A program made the position numbers and the translations under genes. The notes under the pieces were generated by a model, which was not told the DNA's origin, made no database searches, and saw only the letters and a program-made list of their open reading frames with translations. From Leucaena leucocephala (Eukaryota; Streptophyta; Magnoliopsida; Fabales; Fabaceae), in NCBI GenBank assembly GCA_037074615.1, contig CM073535.1, positions 2,294,001 to 2,358,000 on the forward strand: a DNA stretch of 64,000 bases. The letters run 5' to 3'. Positions 35,602-48,326 of this stretch are shown here, one piece after another (the stretch's first letter is position 1; every line of letters begins with the position of its first letter).

Positions 35602-35925
35602 TGTGTGTATAAAGAGAGAGTTGACTAAATTATCAAAAACATTTTTAAAACAACTGAGATACAATAATATTCTTCAAGGGGGTCAAACCATATATATGTT
35701 TAGGTTACAACTGAGGGAGTAAGAAGAAATGAAAGGGAGAGGCAACAAGGGAATAATCATGAACAAGCCTCTTCTTCCCTGAAATAAATCATTACGAGTG
35801 GCGGTTGTTTGTTTAAGGAGAGGGCCCGCTGCTTTCATTTGTGAGAGGGAACGAATTAATGATAATTAGCTATATATAATATGTATATTATCATTTTCTA
35901 ATTCACATTTGGCTAATCAATTAAA

Positions 35926-37637
35926 TCAGAAGTGGGAGATGCATCTTCTGTGACGAGCAGCCATTGATTTCTTGCGTTGCTTACTTTCCTCTCTCCAGCA
36001 TTTGGCAATGTCATGAGACACGCTCACTGCATCCAAACATGCACCCGCCAGCCCTCTTCTCGTGAACCCCACCGCATACAATCCACACTTCGCTTTCCAT
36101 CCATTTGGAAATGGATCCTTTGGTATCCCATCCTCTCTGAAAAACTCCTCCTCCTGCATTCCATTATTCATATCACAAACATAATTACTATAACTTATTC
36201 TAAATCTTATAGGCAAAACTATTAATTGATTAAATTTAATGAATGTGTCCCTAGACTCTAAATAATCTTACGGTAATTTTTTTTCCATTCGGCGTTCTCA
36301 CAAAACTTGCTGTGAAATTGAATAATAATTTTGATCTGTTAATATAAATACTTTAAATATCTGGGTATTTTGATGTAGTTTTCACCGAATAATTTGAACC
36401 TGAGTTGAACCCAATCTCAGATTTACATGTGTCATCAAGAATCCAATGAGGAAGAGCTATAGATAAAGTTCTCACCTTTAGCCACGAGGGTACATTACTG
36501 CGATACCCAGTAGCAAGAACGACAGAATCAATCGGAAGTATTTGACCATCAACCAATTCAACTTTGCCTCTCCAGAATCTTCTGATCCCAGGAACCACCT
36601 TAATCTCCCCAGATCTAATCCTCTTCAGTGCTCCAATGTCCAACACAGGCGTCTTCCCTGCACTGTTCTTCAGCTCCAGTGGCCCCATTTCTGGCCTCTT
36701 CAGACCATACTTGTCCACGTTCCCCAGAATCAGACGTGCCAGAATCAGCAGAATCTTGTCCACCATCCACAGAGGAAGCCTCTTCATCAACGTCACTGCA
36801 AGTTCAAATGTCGATTTTCCAAACACTTCTCTTGGCAACACATGAACCTGATCGATCATCAAAAAAGAGAGCCAACAAAAAAACCAGTTCAAAACTCGAG
36901 CTTCATTAAAAAATGTAGACCCTGTTTTAGAACAGAGGAAAACAAGAGCTCACCGAGCTTCGAACCACCATTGAGGGGCTGGAATGGTGGTTACAGAGAT
37001 CAAGAGAGACTTCCATGCCAGAATTTCCACAGCCAACGACCAACACTTTCTGACCAGAATAACTCTGCCCAGATTTATAATCACAAGCATGCATGACTCT
37101 TCCTCCAAACTCCTCCAAGCCTTCAAACTCAGGAACAACTTTCTCTGCGTTTTCCCCTGTTGCAGCCACAAGCCACCTGCAAATATACTCCACTTCGCCA
37201 CCCTCCTTCCGAATGCTCTTCACCCTCCAAAACCCAAACGTATCATCGTACTTAGCGGATTGAACAGTTTCGTTGAACTGGGGGTTTATTCCGAAGTGCT
37301 TAGTGTAGGATTCAAGGTACGTGATGAACTGAAATTTGGAAGGGTATTCAGGAAAGTTATCGGGGAAAGGAAAGTTGGGAAGTTGACAAAACTGTTTGGG
37401 AAGGTGAAGTTTGAGGCGGTCGTAGGTACGGTTCTGCCATAGCGATGCGATACAGTTAGCTCTTTCGAGGATGACGAAGGGAGTGCCTTGCTCTTTCAGA
37501 CCAGAAGCCACCGCCAGACCCGACGGGCCCGCCCCCACTATGACGGCTCCGTTCACCCATATGCAGCGGCGCGTGAAGAGCACTTCCGGGTCGAAGCTTT
37601 CAACCATCGGAGGCATGCTGAGGCAAATGTTGTGCAT
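35926..37637 (-). CDS. YUCCA flavin monooxygenase, YUC3/5/7/8/9 clade
   Basis: YUCCA enzymes convert indole-3-pyruvate to the auxin IAA with FAD, NADPH and O2. Three exons, 37637-36954, 36847-36476 and 36153-35926, join in phase 0 to give 427 residues, a normal length. The FAD-binding GAGPSG is at residues 35-40, preceded by TRRCIWVNG, a YUC8-like lead-in. The family motifs LERANCIASLWQNRTYDRLK and HLPKQFCQLP follow; the FMO region reads GGRVMHACDYKSG; the NADPH-binding GCGNSG is at 202-207; and VLATGYRSNVP is at about 338-348. The C-terminus ends RHRRCISHF, as in YUC8/YUC9. The ATG at 37637 is the first in frame. Introns are short (106 and 322 bp). No lesions seen. Clade assignment is from remembered motif similarity. 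Confidence 0.95.
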
Positions 37638-37721
37638 TTTGTTGCGCTGCAACGGAGATGAAATCTGCTGTAAGTGTGATCACTTGTGTTTGGATTGAAG
37701 AGTTTGGCGGGGTGGCAGGGG

Positions 37722-37729
37722 TATATATA
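37722..37729 (-). promoter_or_regulatory. TATA box of the YUCCA gene
   Basis: TATATATA (in CTATATATAC on the gene strand) lies 85 bp upstream of the YUCCA ATG, between more GC-rich flanks. Position and context fit a TATA box with a leader of roughly 50 bp. Confidence 0.7.
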
Positions 37730-37800
37730 GGAGGAAAAAACCCCATTAACAGTTACTTTTATACGTCGTATATTTTATCAAAACAATGTTTTAAAAATAA

Positions 37801-37981
37801 CAATAAAAAATGTTTTAAAACAGTGTAGGTTTATAATATTTTTATTCAGTCGTTCCATCTCGATAAGTTAAATTAACAATTAGATCGTTTAAAACAATAA
37901 AAAATGTTTTAAAACAGTGTAGGTTTATAATATTTTTATTCAGTCGTTCCATCTCGATAAGTTAAATTAACAATTAGATCG
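37801..37981. repeat. 87-bp tandem duplication upstream of the YUCCA gene
   Basis: The 87 bp at 37801-37887 recur without mismatch at 37895-37981 (period 94, with 7 bp between copies). Each copy holds ATGTTTTAAAACAGTG, GTCGTTCCATCTCGATAAG and AATTAACAATTAGATCG. It lies about 70-250 bp upstream of the TATA box. Perfect identity points to a recent event. Confidence 0.95.
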
Positions 37982-40135
37982 ATAATGTGATCTAAAAATT
38001 ATAAATTTAAATATTTAAAACAATCTCTTTATTTATTGTTAAAATTACGTATATTTATTTCTATTAAAACTCTATTTAATAATAAAAGTTTATACACTAA
38101 ATTTCTATTTTTATTTAATCTCTAAAAGTTCCGTGATAATATTAAAATATATATATATATATATAATAATTGAAATAGAGTATATATGGGAAGAAATACT
38201 TTTTGAAATTAGAGATTACAAAAAAAAGAGGAAATCTTACATATAAAAAAACTCCTTACATATTAATTTATTGCATCACTCTCTATTTTAGAGATATTTG
38301 CTGACTTTTAACAGGTGATATGCATTAACTCATTACCTAATATCAAGTAATTAATAATTTTTAGAACATAAGTGCATAGATAAATATTTATATCGTATTT
38401 TTTATAAAAAAATAATAGCAGCATATTAAAAAAAAGGTTTTTTTGTATGAAAAAAATATTTTTTTTAATCTAGTGGTATATAAGTAGTGGGGATATTAGG
38501 GGAGCATGTGACAACATTTGAAAATGATTATTAAATAGGATGGGATTAGTTTCTCAAATCAAATGATAATCCTGTGGGTTGCGCGAGGCCGCCTTTGTTT
38601 ATATTTATATACAAAACAACATAAGATATGATTTTCGTTAGGCCTGATTCACATATAAATCTCAGTAGCTAATTAAATTAACCAACAATATATTATAATT
38701 GAAAAAAAATAAATTATAATCAACACCGTCCTGCAAATAACCAGTCAGAGACAAGCTAAATTGTGAGGGGTGGCCAAGTTTCAGTCTCGTAATCTCCAAT
38801 CGGGGTAATTCTATATGATTAATTAGCGTATCCAACAACTTTCTCAATAATTAGATTCGGCTAAAATATTGTTGAATTATACCTAATTATTCAAATAAAA
38901 ACATGCGAGATATATATAAGATTGAGTTTTTTTACTGAAAGTTATGTGAAAAAAAATTGTCAAAATTTATTAACAATATAAAAGAAGGATAAGTTTATTA
39001 TATTATGATAAATTAATATTTAAATTTTTATTAAAAATAACTAAATATTACCTCAAACATGCGCGTGTGTGTATATATATATATATTAAAAAACAAACTG
39101 TCAAAATCTTTCTGCTGCAAATTTAGGCCTATAATGACGTAAGCAAGTTTCAAAGTTTGGTAAATTTTGTGAGTTTTCAAGAAAAGCACCAATACCTTTA
39201 AAGTCGGTATGATGAAATTGCTTTAAAAAAATCATAGATGGATTTGTCATTCACTGTAAATTATCCCACTCAGCCACGTATACAAGCAATAGCTAGGGTC
39301 ATGTACGTACTAGTATATCCTATAACGCAGTTTCTTACTAAAAATGGATTCTCACAGTACGATGCTTTAAAGGAGACTACCAGATGTTTTGCAGAGTTTG
39401 GTCAAAATCGATCTTCACCAGTTTCCAATGTTGATGTTGATGGGGCAAGCTCAAGCCTAGCTTTGCACCTTTTTATCCCATAGAGTGGACTCCTTGTCTA
39501 TCCTCATCATCTAGCGCCTCTTTAATTTCTTCCCAACAGGGCCTCATGTTATCAATTACGAAACGTGATTACTTTTTTTTTCCCGTTTTTAAAATAATGG
39601 ATATGTTGTAAATGAAATGTTACTTTTAAACTATATTAAGGCATTCCCAGATGTGAAATTATGTGTTAATTAACTAAAATATGGCGTCTCTACGAATATG
39701 ATCACAAGGCTGGAGTGAGATTGATAGTTTAGGGTTATTGGAATGAACACGTAAATTATTGGAAACATAAGTTGAAATTTGAGAACAAATAAAAGGAAGC
39801 TTTGAATTCCGAAGGTATGTCGGTCTAATTCTAGAAGGAGTTTCCACACACACACATGGCGAGTCATTTTATGGGTCTTGGACAGAACCGAACCCTAGAA
39901 ATATTCATGCCTATATACGATCTTGTCCACATTCCAACCAAGTTAGACCACATAAATTCCATCAATATTATCCCAATCGAAGCACGTAACGTAGAATGAC
40001 AAGTTTTTAATTCCTCGTGGTGTGTTCATTGATTTGACAGCTTAGTTCAAGCAAAGCAAGGCTGGCGAGGAGTTTATCCAGTTCTTAGTTTAGTCATCAA
40101 CATATAGTCGGTTTCTGTATTCTAGAATACAATAT

Positions 40136-40168
<33 letters not shown>
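40136..40168. repeat. Compound (CA)n(TA)n microsatellite
   Basis: ACACACACA run directly followed by TATATATATA. Likely polymorphic in length. Confidence 0.9.
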
Positions 40169-40997
40169 CAGTGCCCCTCCATTGATGGTTGATTTTTCAA
40201 TGAGTTACGTATTTTGGTGGTGACATCTATCTATAGCTAGTATATTAATGGATACCACATTGATGAGCTTCATTGGGTTCCTTTTGATTCTAAGTGGAGG
40301 GAATTACTATATAATTTTTTAAAAAAATAGATATAATTATTAAAAAAATTAAATAATATAAAATTATTATTATTTTTTATATTAAAACTTATTGTTGTTA
40401 ACTTAATATTTATTATTGAAATTTTTAGATAATAGAGTCATTTATTTTTAACCTAATTCCTCCTTATAAGTATTATAAACATATATTATCAATCAACATT
40501 TTGAATTAATAAACTAGTTAATCACTAGTAGTATTGGAAGGGAATAGTACATGGTAATAAGTGTATGGAAAAACTTGACTCTTCTCTCATAGTCATGTAT
40601 GTATATTTGAAATGGCAACTTGTGAGGATGGGAGGGGTCAAAGGCATGAATTTGGAGTGAAATGAGAGCACGAGATCCAGGGAATGATGAGTTTGAACAT
40701 GGACTCCTAGCTAGCTACATCCTAGATTCGCCCAATTAATAGCTTACTATTCATTAATCAATTATATCCATTGGAATTAGCAAGGCACACATGAATTTGA
40801 ACATTGTATTGCGAATATAGATGAAATTCATAGCATGGGAACCATCAATTCACTGGTTTGCGTAGCAACACAGAGTCACACATATATAGGAGTATACAAG
40901 TCCAAGAGGGCAATTAATTAGTAAATAAGAGAGGGATCGAAAGGGTCTATATTCATCAAAAAGACGAAATCCAACTAATAGAAGAGGACTTGAATTG

Positions 40998-42167
40998 ATG
41001 ATGTGTACGCTAAATATAATGGACTCACGTACTGTTTTGTTTGCTGTTATCATCTTCTTATATATCCATCGCCAACTTCAATGTTCAGACTCCCTTACTT
41101 ACTTTGAGTTTCGTATTTGGATTTCTGGGTTGGTAAGTATGCCCACGTGCACCTTCACATCCTTCCTTTTCTGCCTCGTCAATTCCTATATTCCTCTTTC
41201 CTTCTACCACACCCTTTTCTATTTCATCACTCCTTCCTCATAAATCTGTTATATTAGTTATCCTATTGACAAAACCATGAATCGTCAGGCTCATCTCAAC
41301 CTCCGACATTGACTCACAAATTCCAGTCTAATTAATTATTATGTTAGGATATGTCAAGTGTAAGTGATTTTGCCCTCATCCAGAAACGTCCTGTTTATCA
41401 AATAGAAATATGCGTGTGTAGAAGGACTACTCGTACACTCAAAAATTTAGATTCAAATGTGGTATTGAAGTCACTTATATGCATGTCTAATTGTTTCCTA
41501 ACGCAATTTGTTCCAAGGCTTTTTATTTCTCTATCTTTTTTTTACCCTAAGTCCCCACTATAATCTAGCTCTAATATCACTTGTTGAGCCCGAGGATCAT
41601 CCTTAGAAGAAGGAGAGCCTCACTGGACTATACAACAACAAAATGTATGTAGAAGTGAGCAGGATGTCACATTTTAATGGAGAAGGCTATTTTTTATGTA
41701 CTTGGTTGAAAACGTGTCATAACTCATCACTTGATCACGTTCGCCCTTTGGCATTGGCATTGACAGATATTTATTATTAAGATAATTATATGAACAATAA
41801 CCTTCATTCTATCTAATTAAAATATTTATATAATGGATAGTGAATAGTTTTATTTTTGCCCTCAAATTAGTATATTTTTCTAATGTTAAAAATAATTATT
41901 AATATATATTCATAGACAGCCTCAATCAAAACCCGTGGATGGATCTCCTTGAGAGAGATCCATATCTTTCATGGTGATAATCTATATATTCTTAACTTGA
42001 TTATTTTAAGTGTATGTCATGTGATCGTTGTTTCAATATAGGAATGTTTTGTAGAATGGGATCGAAAGAACTGCTTAATTACTCGAACGATCAAAGGAAT
42101 AAAAAGATCACCGGATCACATGGAAGCAGCCATGAGAAGTGGAGAAATTAAAGAAATAGTAGTATAA
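40998..42167 (+). CDS. Tentative small secreted-peptide gene, two exons
   Basis: Exon 1 (40998 or 41019 to 41132) encodes MDSRTVLFAVIIFLYIHRQL QCSDS, which reads as a signal peptide with a cleavage-like site, then LTYFEFRIWISGL, and ends at a strong donor (TTG|GTAAGTATG). After a 909-bp intron, an acceptor TTTCAATATAG opens a frame in the same phase: ECFVEWDRKNCLITRTIKGI, then KRSPDHMEAAMRSGEIKEIV, stop at 42167. The mature part would have two or three cysteines. A TATA-like ATATATAGG lies about 115 bp before the first ATG. I recognise no family. Pairing these two exons is inference; there may be further exons, or none of it may be expressed. Confidence 0.25.
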
Positions 42168-43019
42168 TAAATTTAAGTGAATATATATAACTGAGAAATC
42201 CCATTTGGAATATTTCATATATCTCAAAAGAACTCCTTCTAACATTTCAATTCGACTTTGCAATCCCTTATTTGACTCAATTCATTACAAGCACTAAATA
42301 CAATCATTGATAATGTACGTATAAACCATTTTATAATACACGCGTCGTCGTCCCTATTGGATTATTAAATAACTCGAATAATCGTATCTTCTTAAATAAA
42401 TAAATATAGATGCCCTTATAAATAAATAAATATTACTGAACATGGCTAGATTATTTATCTGCAGCTTCGGTGCTTTTTTTTAATCAACGGCTACGAAAAA
42501 AAACCATAGAAAAAAATTAGTTCAGTGATTATATTAGACCCCGACAAAAACTTACAAATAAATTATTTAATTATAATATATATGATTTGATCTCATTATA
42601 ATATTTTAATATTAAAATATATATTAATTTTTTAAATTAAGTAAATTAATTTTTAAAAAAATAATAAATATAATTGATAAATAAGGTTATAGGTTTATAT
42701 TTAAGATTAAAATTTATTTTTTAATTAATTCATACATTTATTGGAGAGAGAATATTACATGGGTCGCATGCTCCAGTAAAACCTATATGATTAGCAATTA
42801 TATCTTCAACTTTAATTTGACTCACTTTGGCATCATGTGGCTTTCCAGTTTAATTTTTGTTGTTGGTGAAAGTGTTACAGCAGTGAAATATTTGCTGAAT
42901 TCCCAACCCAAATTAGGATTTATTATTACTGCTTATAATAATATAATGATAAAAAAGAATCACAAATTTCAAATAATAATTTATCTGCAACTAATTAAAC
43001 TAATTCCTTCTATACCATG

Positions 43020-43127
43020 CCTAAGTTTATATCTGAGAATAATAGACGGTTCGCCTTATCTAATATTAATATCGCATAAGAGGAAGAAAGATTTCGTCTT
43101 ACCCTTAAATCGTGGATGAATTTAACC
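43020..43127. repeat. Dispersed repeat, copy 1
   Basis: About 108 bp, beginning CCTAAGTTTATATCTGAG, with TAATAGAC, CGCCTTATC, GGAAGAAAGATTTCG and CTTAAATCGTGGATGA in order. A diverged copy in the same orientation lies 987 bp to the right. Both end next to T/A-rich DNA. Nature unknown; perhaps part of a degenerate transposon. Confidence 0.7.
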
Positions 43128-44006
43128 TATTTTTTTAAAAAAATTGTACCCAAAAAGAAAAAATTCCTTCTGCACCAGACCCATATATACTGCTACCCCA
43201 GACCTCTTGCATGTGACGAAATTAATCAAAATAGTGTTCTGTGTAAATAAATAAATAATATATGTGTGTGAGGGGTATGACCAAAATTTGGTTGTTATAT
43301 AACAAACCTAACCACCCAATCATTACTTATCTTTTTTTCCCTCCATGATTCATTTGTATTTTGTACATTATATTACATATTATTTATTAAAGAGAATTAT
43401 TTAATAATAGGACAATAATTTCATTTCTTTAATAAATATTCCACAATAATAGAAGAATTTAATCATGAAAAACAAAAGTAGGGATATGACGAGAAGGTTC
43501 GAGAATTGTAAAAAAAAAAAGTGATCACTGATCATAGTAAATCTCTATGAGCTTAAAATTTTTGGTAATTTCATTATAATTAAATTGAAGAAAATTAATT
43601 AAGATATACATGAATTATTAAAATGGGACTTGATCATAATGTGTAGGAGCATGCATGAGAGGGCTCGCGTTCTTCTGCCGCATCATTTGCAGATAATTAT
43701 AACACAGTTTCCCATAATTAGATTCGCCTAATGAATGAAGTCGATCATCAAGTTTAAATAAACGATCATCAAGTCTTCATGATTAAAATTCTTCTAAAAG
43801 AAACCATAGTAGATTAAATTATTGGGCTCGACCAAAATCTTTCTTAATCGTGCCTCTTTAGTTTATCTTAAACTACCAGTTGTCCATAAATTCAACTGAT
43901 GAAGAGATGATATATGCGACTATTTAGAATGTGTTTGATCTCTGAAAAGCACTATTTTATGTGGTTATAGTCGTAACGCTTAGGGAGATATCCTAACTCC
44001 TGGGTA

Positions 44007-44114
44007 CCTAAATTTATATCTGAGGGTAATAGACAACTCACCCTACTCGACATTAGTATCGTCTAGGAGGAAGAGAAATTTCGCCTTATCTTTAAATCGT
44101 AAATGAGCTCAACT
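44007..44114. repeat. Dispersed repeat, copy 2
   Basis: Diverged partner of the 43020 repeat, beginning CCTAAATTTATATCTGAG and containing GGAAGAGAAATTTCG and TTTAAATCGTAAATGAG in the same order and spacing. Direct orientation. No terminal inverted repeats or target duplication seen. Confidence 0.7.
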
Positions 44115-47100
44115 CCTTTATAAAAAAATTATATAAAAAAAAGTTACCTTAAACTTGAAGTTTAAGGAGTTATTTGGTGCGAAGGATTTGGGGAGGGAAT
44201 GGGAGTAAAAAAATTTATTAGAGAAATGAATTATAAAATTTTAATAAAAAATATAAGATAATAAAAGAGAAATAAAAATTAATTAAAAAATTCTAACATT
44301 ACTTCTCCCCCTCTTTAAATATCATTCATAAATTTCCCCCCTCTATGATTTGGCCCAATCAGTTCCATATATGAATTCACGTGAGAACAACTCGGGAAAA
44401 CAGATGAATTGGACTTCCCCGAACAAATTACTAAATTAAGATAATGTGTAATGCTTGATTTAGAGATTCATTAGCTTATGATTTTACATATTAACACAGG
44501 ACATTGGACATGTTTCTCCACACGTTACATAGATTCATTAGTGTTTTTTTCTTTTTGGTTCTTTGATTAGTTTTCGGCTTAACTAACCATTGGCAGTTCG
44601 GCACTAGCAAAGGTTTGAATTGCCCATGAAACATGAATGTTTACATTAATATCGGTGGTTTGAATTCTAGATTCCCCCCCCCCCCCAATAAAGTCCTTTT
44701 AAATGATGACTTATATTTCATATAAATCATATACTGTCTTCGGAAATAAAGAAATGTTTTTCATATGCTTGTATTTATTTTCATTTTTGATGGAAAGAAC
44801 AAAAATAAGGAATAAATATATAAAATAAAATGAATGTAGGATACTTTTTTATTTCTACGATATCAATCTTAGCAGTCAAGAATTAATTATATTCAAAAGA
44901 TTAGCTAGAGATAGGCATAACTAGAGCCCGTGTATTTTAATTAATCAGAATGGCAGCATATAGTTTTATTAATTAATATATGCTTTAATTAAGTAATGGG
45001 TATGTGTGGTGATTACTTGACGTTATTCTGGTGGTTGACCACAGAAGAAATTCTAAACATAATTAAGACCGCTTAAGTTTCCTTTAAAGATTTGGCTTCA
45101 CAACTAATAGTTCAATAGCCGCATGCAAAGCTTTAAGCTTTTGTAAGTAAATTAGTTCCACTTTTCTTAGTAAATCAATACTTAATTGTTGAGAATATCA
45201 CTGCAAGACTTTTAAAAAGTAAATAGTAAAAAAGTTCAAGTGACAGATGAATACATTTTCTATATTAAAATATATCATTAAATATTGCTCTTTTTTAACT
45301 CTTTTTTAAGGTTTTTTAATAATTATATTTTTTTAACATCGAAGAGATTTCTACTTAATTGTATGAACCTCTAAGATTTCCATTTTCAATTATTTTTTTT
45401 ATTTTTGATAATATCAATTGATATCTTAATATTTTTTAATTATATTATAGTTATTTGAGCAGCCGATTATTTCAATTTTAAAATTCGTAACTCTATTTTA
45501 ACATGTGTCTTCTCTATAACTAGAACATGAGATGATTTAGTTTAGAGAGATCTAATAATACTTTATATTACTATATTAACTTTGTACTGATCTCTTGAGC
45601 TGTTAACACAGATGAAAAATCCCTATACCTCATGTATAATATTTCTCTAATACTAAATATATATAAGACATAATTTTTAATATAATTTTATACTATAAAT
45701 TATAATTTATATTTAGAATTGAAGGAGTAATTTATTATGATGATTTTTAGTTGGCCATGTTTGTGGGGATCTAAAAAAGGAGTTTAACCGTTTGTTCATT
45801 GAATCTATATATGGTTTGAAAATTGCTCTTTTAAAGCAATCAGAAGTTTACAGTGTGATTATGAACCTCTATTTATTGAAGCTAATCCCTGTCTGCTCCC
45901 AACTCCTTAAAATAATTCAACTAGCTTTGCTAAAATCAATCATGTCATGTTTCTTCACAAATATATACAATTCAAGCCAATCCACCATTTTTATATCTCA
46001 ATAATAAATTATTCTTAAATAAAAACACCTAATAATATATTGTGTGTTGGCTTATAAATTCTACTAAAATATATGTATATTTGTATGCTAATTTTGTTTT
46101 TTTTTCCTTTTGAAACTTTGTCCTTTAGCCTGCTATTATAGTGTTAGTGTTTCCCCACTATAAAATAGAAAATAAAATTGATAGGATATGCTTGTAGAGT
46201 AGTACTATATTTATAATAAACGAACACAACTAACTCCTTAACGGTAATAACTGAAATTGCATATAAAATAATTGAGGAGTGAAGTGGGAGGGGGAGAATC
46301 AGAAGAGAAACATGGGGGACACATGTGATCACATGAATGTTGGATAAAGAAGGGAAATGGAATGGTCAACAACAACAAGTCAACAACAACCACAATAAGA
46401 TTAATGTTGATTAATAGAAGATTTTAATTAATTATCTAACTAATTAATGACTCATTAATTAATTTCCCAGGGAAAATGCTATAACCATGTGCTTTCCCGA
46501 ATTCTCCCCCGATGCATAACATGCTTTCCTGCTTAATTTAGCATTTACGCTCATGAGCTTATTTAACAATAAACATTGCATCTAGATCATTTTTCCTCAT
46601 AATTTTATTCTAAATAAAATGGTCCGACAAATTAAGGGAAAATATTAATATAAAAAGAGAAAAAAAATAGACCGAAAGGGATTTGTCATTTGCCTTTGAT
46701 ATCTTGAAGAAAATCATTTGTTACTATCGATTAATTATACTTATTTTTTTCTTTATATTTTTAAAATATAAGCTTAAGGAGGAAAGAGGAGACAAATTAA
46801 ACATAATTTATTTTATAAACATAGTTTTAAATTTGTATGAATTGATTAGAGAAGATTCCCGAAAATGGATTGGATGCGTTCTTGTAGAGAAGTGTATCGA
46901 AAACACTTTTTTTAAAATTATCAAAATGGACAAGTGAAAAAATATATGTGTATAATGCGTTAATTAATAATTAATATCACTAATAAAATAAAAAGTGCAC
47001 ACGATATAATTTCTTGAAGAAATAGTAGGGCTATGGCCAAAATAAAAAAATAAGAAGAACAAGAAGAAAAGAAATACTAATACCCCAAGTCCAAATCCAG

Positions 47101-47353
47101 ACTTCCCCTATCGCATTGAGCTTGCCAATACATGTTTTACTAAAATCAAACTATTAATCTGAATAATAAACAGTTTAATATTATATAAATAGGATTTTAA
47201 ATTTAAATTTTAGTATATATAGAAAATTCTTGTTGAAAGACTCACCTACTATAATCAGGTGTGCGATGCAAGTCAGATTTAAATGTAGTCAGGATAAAAC
47301 TCTAGTGAATCGGGTAGGCAACAAAAAAAAATCAAACTATTTTTTTAATATCA

Positions 47354-47482
47354 AAGCCCACTTTTTCATTGGGCCTAAACCCGTTCAACAATTGAATTAA
47401 CAAATAAGGCCCATTATATATTCAGGCCCAATAGAATCATTACCCATTTTTGATTAACTTGTAGGCCCAAATTGTAGCCCAA
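47354..47482. promoter_or_regulatory. Cluster of GGCCCA (site II-like) motifs
   Basis: Within 130 bp there are GGGCCT, AGGCCCAT, AGGCCCAA, TAGGCCCAAA and two further GCCCA sequences. TGGGCC/T motifs are the site II elements bound by TCP factors in promoters of housekeeping genes. The cluster lies about 0.85 kb before the MGAT2 ATG. A distal promoter role, if the transcript starts near 47800 or earlier, is inferred. Confidence 0.45.
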
Positions 47483-48326
47483 CAGTCCAACACTATTGCT
47501 GATCAAAATAGGCACGAATAATACAAGGGAATAAATAAAAAAGCAAGATTTACAACCAATTACCTATTCCTCTCATCACCCATTACCTTGTATAAATGCA
47601 AATAGTGTGGGTAAAGTATATGGTGATTATAATTTTGTAATATAAATATATGGAATTTTTTAGATTATTCTTGATATATGGATTATAAAATGGAAGAAAT
47701 TGCAGTTAATTTTTTTTTTTTAAAAAAAAATAGAAAACGTACCAGGCCGAAGAAAAGGTCCAAAATAAAGATATGAGATACTACTTTTGATTTTCGGTCA
47801 GTCAAACGCAGTTTTCCTTCAAGTGAGCACTGCCTTCCGTGAAATTGCCGGCACTTCGATAGAAGCCTCGCAACTCCGTTATGTTTGATTTTTCCTTACG
47901 TTTCTATTCTCCAAACATTAATTTGTTTCGCAATTCCACTTTCATACCTTTCCCCCTACCACTGTTCTGCTTCAATTTCCCTCTCGCTTGATTTTATTGC
48001 CTTCTTTATTCTTATAACTCTCCACATAGGTTTTGCAGGTTTTACTTCAAGAAACTTGATTTGGAGGAGCAAAGTATATTTTATAAAATCAGATTGGGGG
48101 CTTCGTCTTGAAGTTGGTTTGTTTGCTTCAATCTCAATATCTGGACCATCTTAGATTCAGGGTGCTTAGTTCAAGTCAACACTTAAAAGGATATTTAGTA
48201 ATGGATTTTGTTTTCCTAATTTGAGCTCATAGCTATTTCTTTGATAACTTTAATGAAGCAATAAGTGCTTGGTCATAGTTGTAAGTTTCTTTAAACCCTT
48301 TCTATTGTTCCTGTATAATTAGTTCT

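Larger units (their letters stand above)
31887..35925. other. Long intergenic region between HCAR and YUCCA
   Basis: About 4 kb, AT-rich, with a possible small gene at 33253-33513, a possible AP2/ERF relic at 34629-34811 and an (AT)14 microsatellite. Two adjacent copies of TGATGGAGACTAATTTA occur at about 32797-32829. Nothing else is supported. Confidence 0.5.
37982..48326. other. Gene-poor AT-rich region
   Basis: About 10 kb with no confident gene. It contains (TA)n tracts (about 38147-38164, 39073-39085), a (CA)n(TA)n microsatellite (40136-40168), a run of 13 C (44674-44686), a diverged 108-bp repeat pair (43020 and 44007), one tentative secreted-peptide gene (40998-42167), and near its right end a cluster of GGCCCA motifs and the MGAT2 leader. 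Short open frames such as 39238-39483 show no recognisable domains. Confidence 0.55.

Noticed and set aside
36542..37442. Several long plus-strand frames across the YUCCA gene
   Set aside because: They are mirror frames of conserved YUCCA exons; the minus strand has all family motifs and correct splicing.
39238..39483. 81-residue ATG-started frame
   Set aside because: No domain, signal or promoter seen; consistent with chance in AT-rich DNA.
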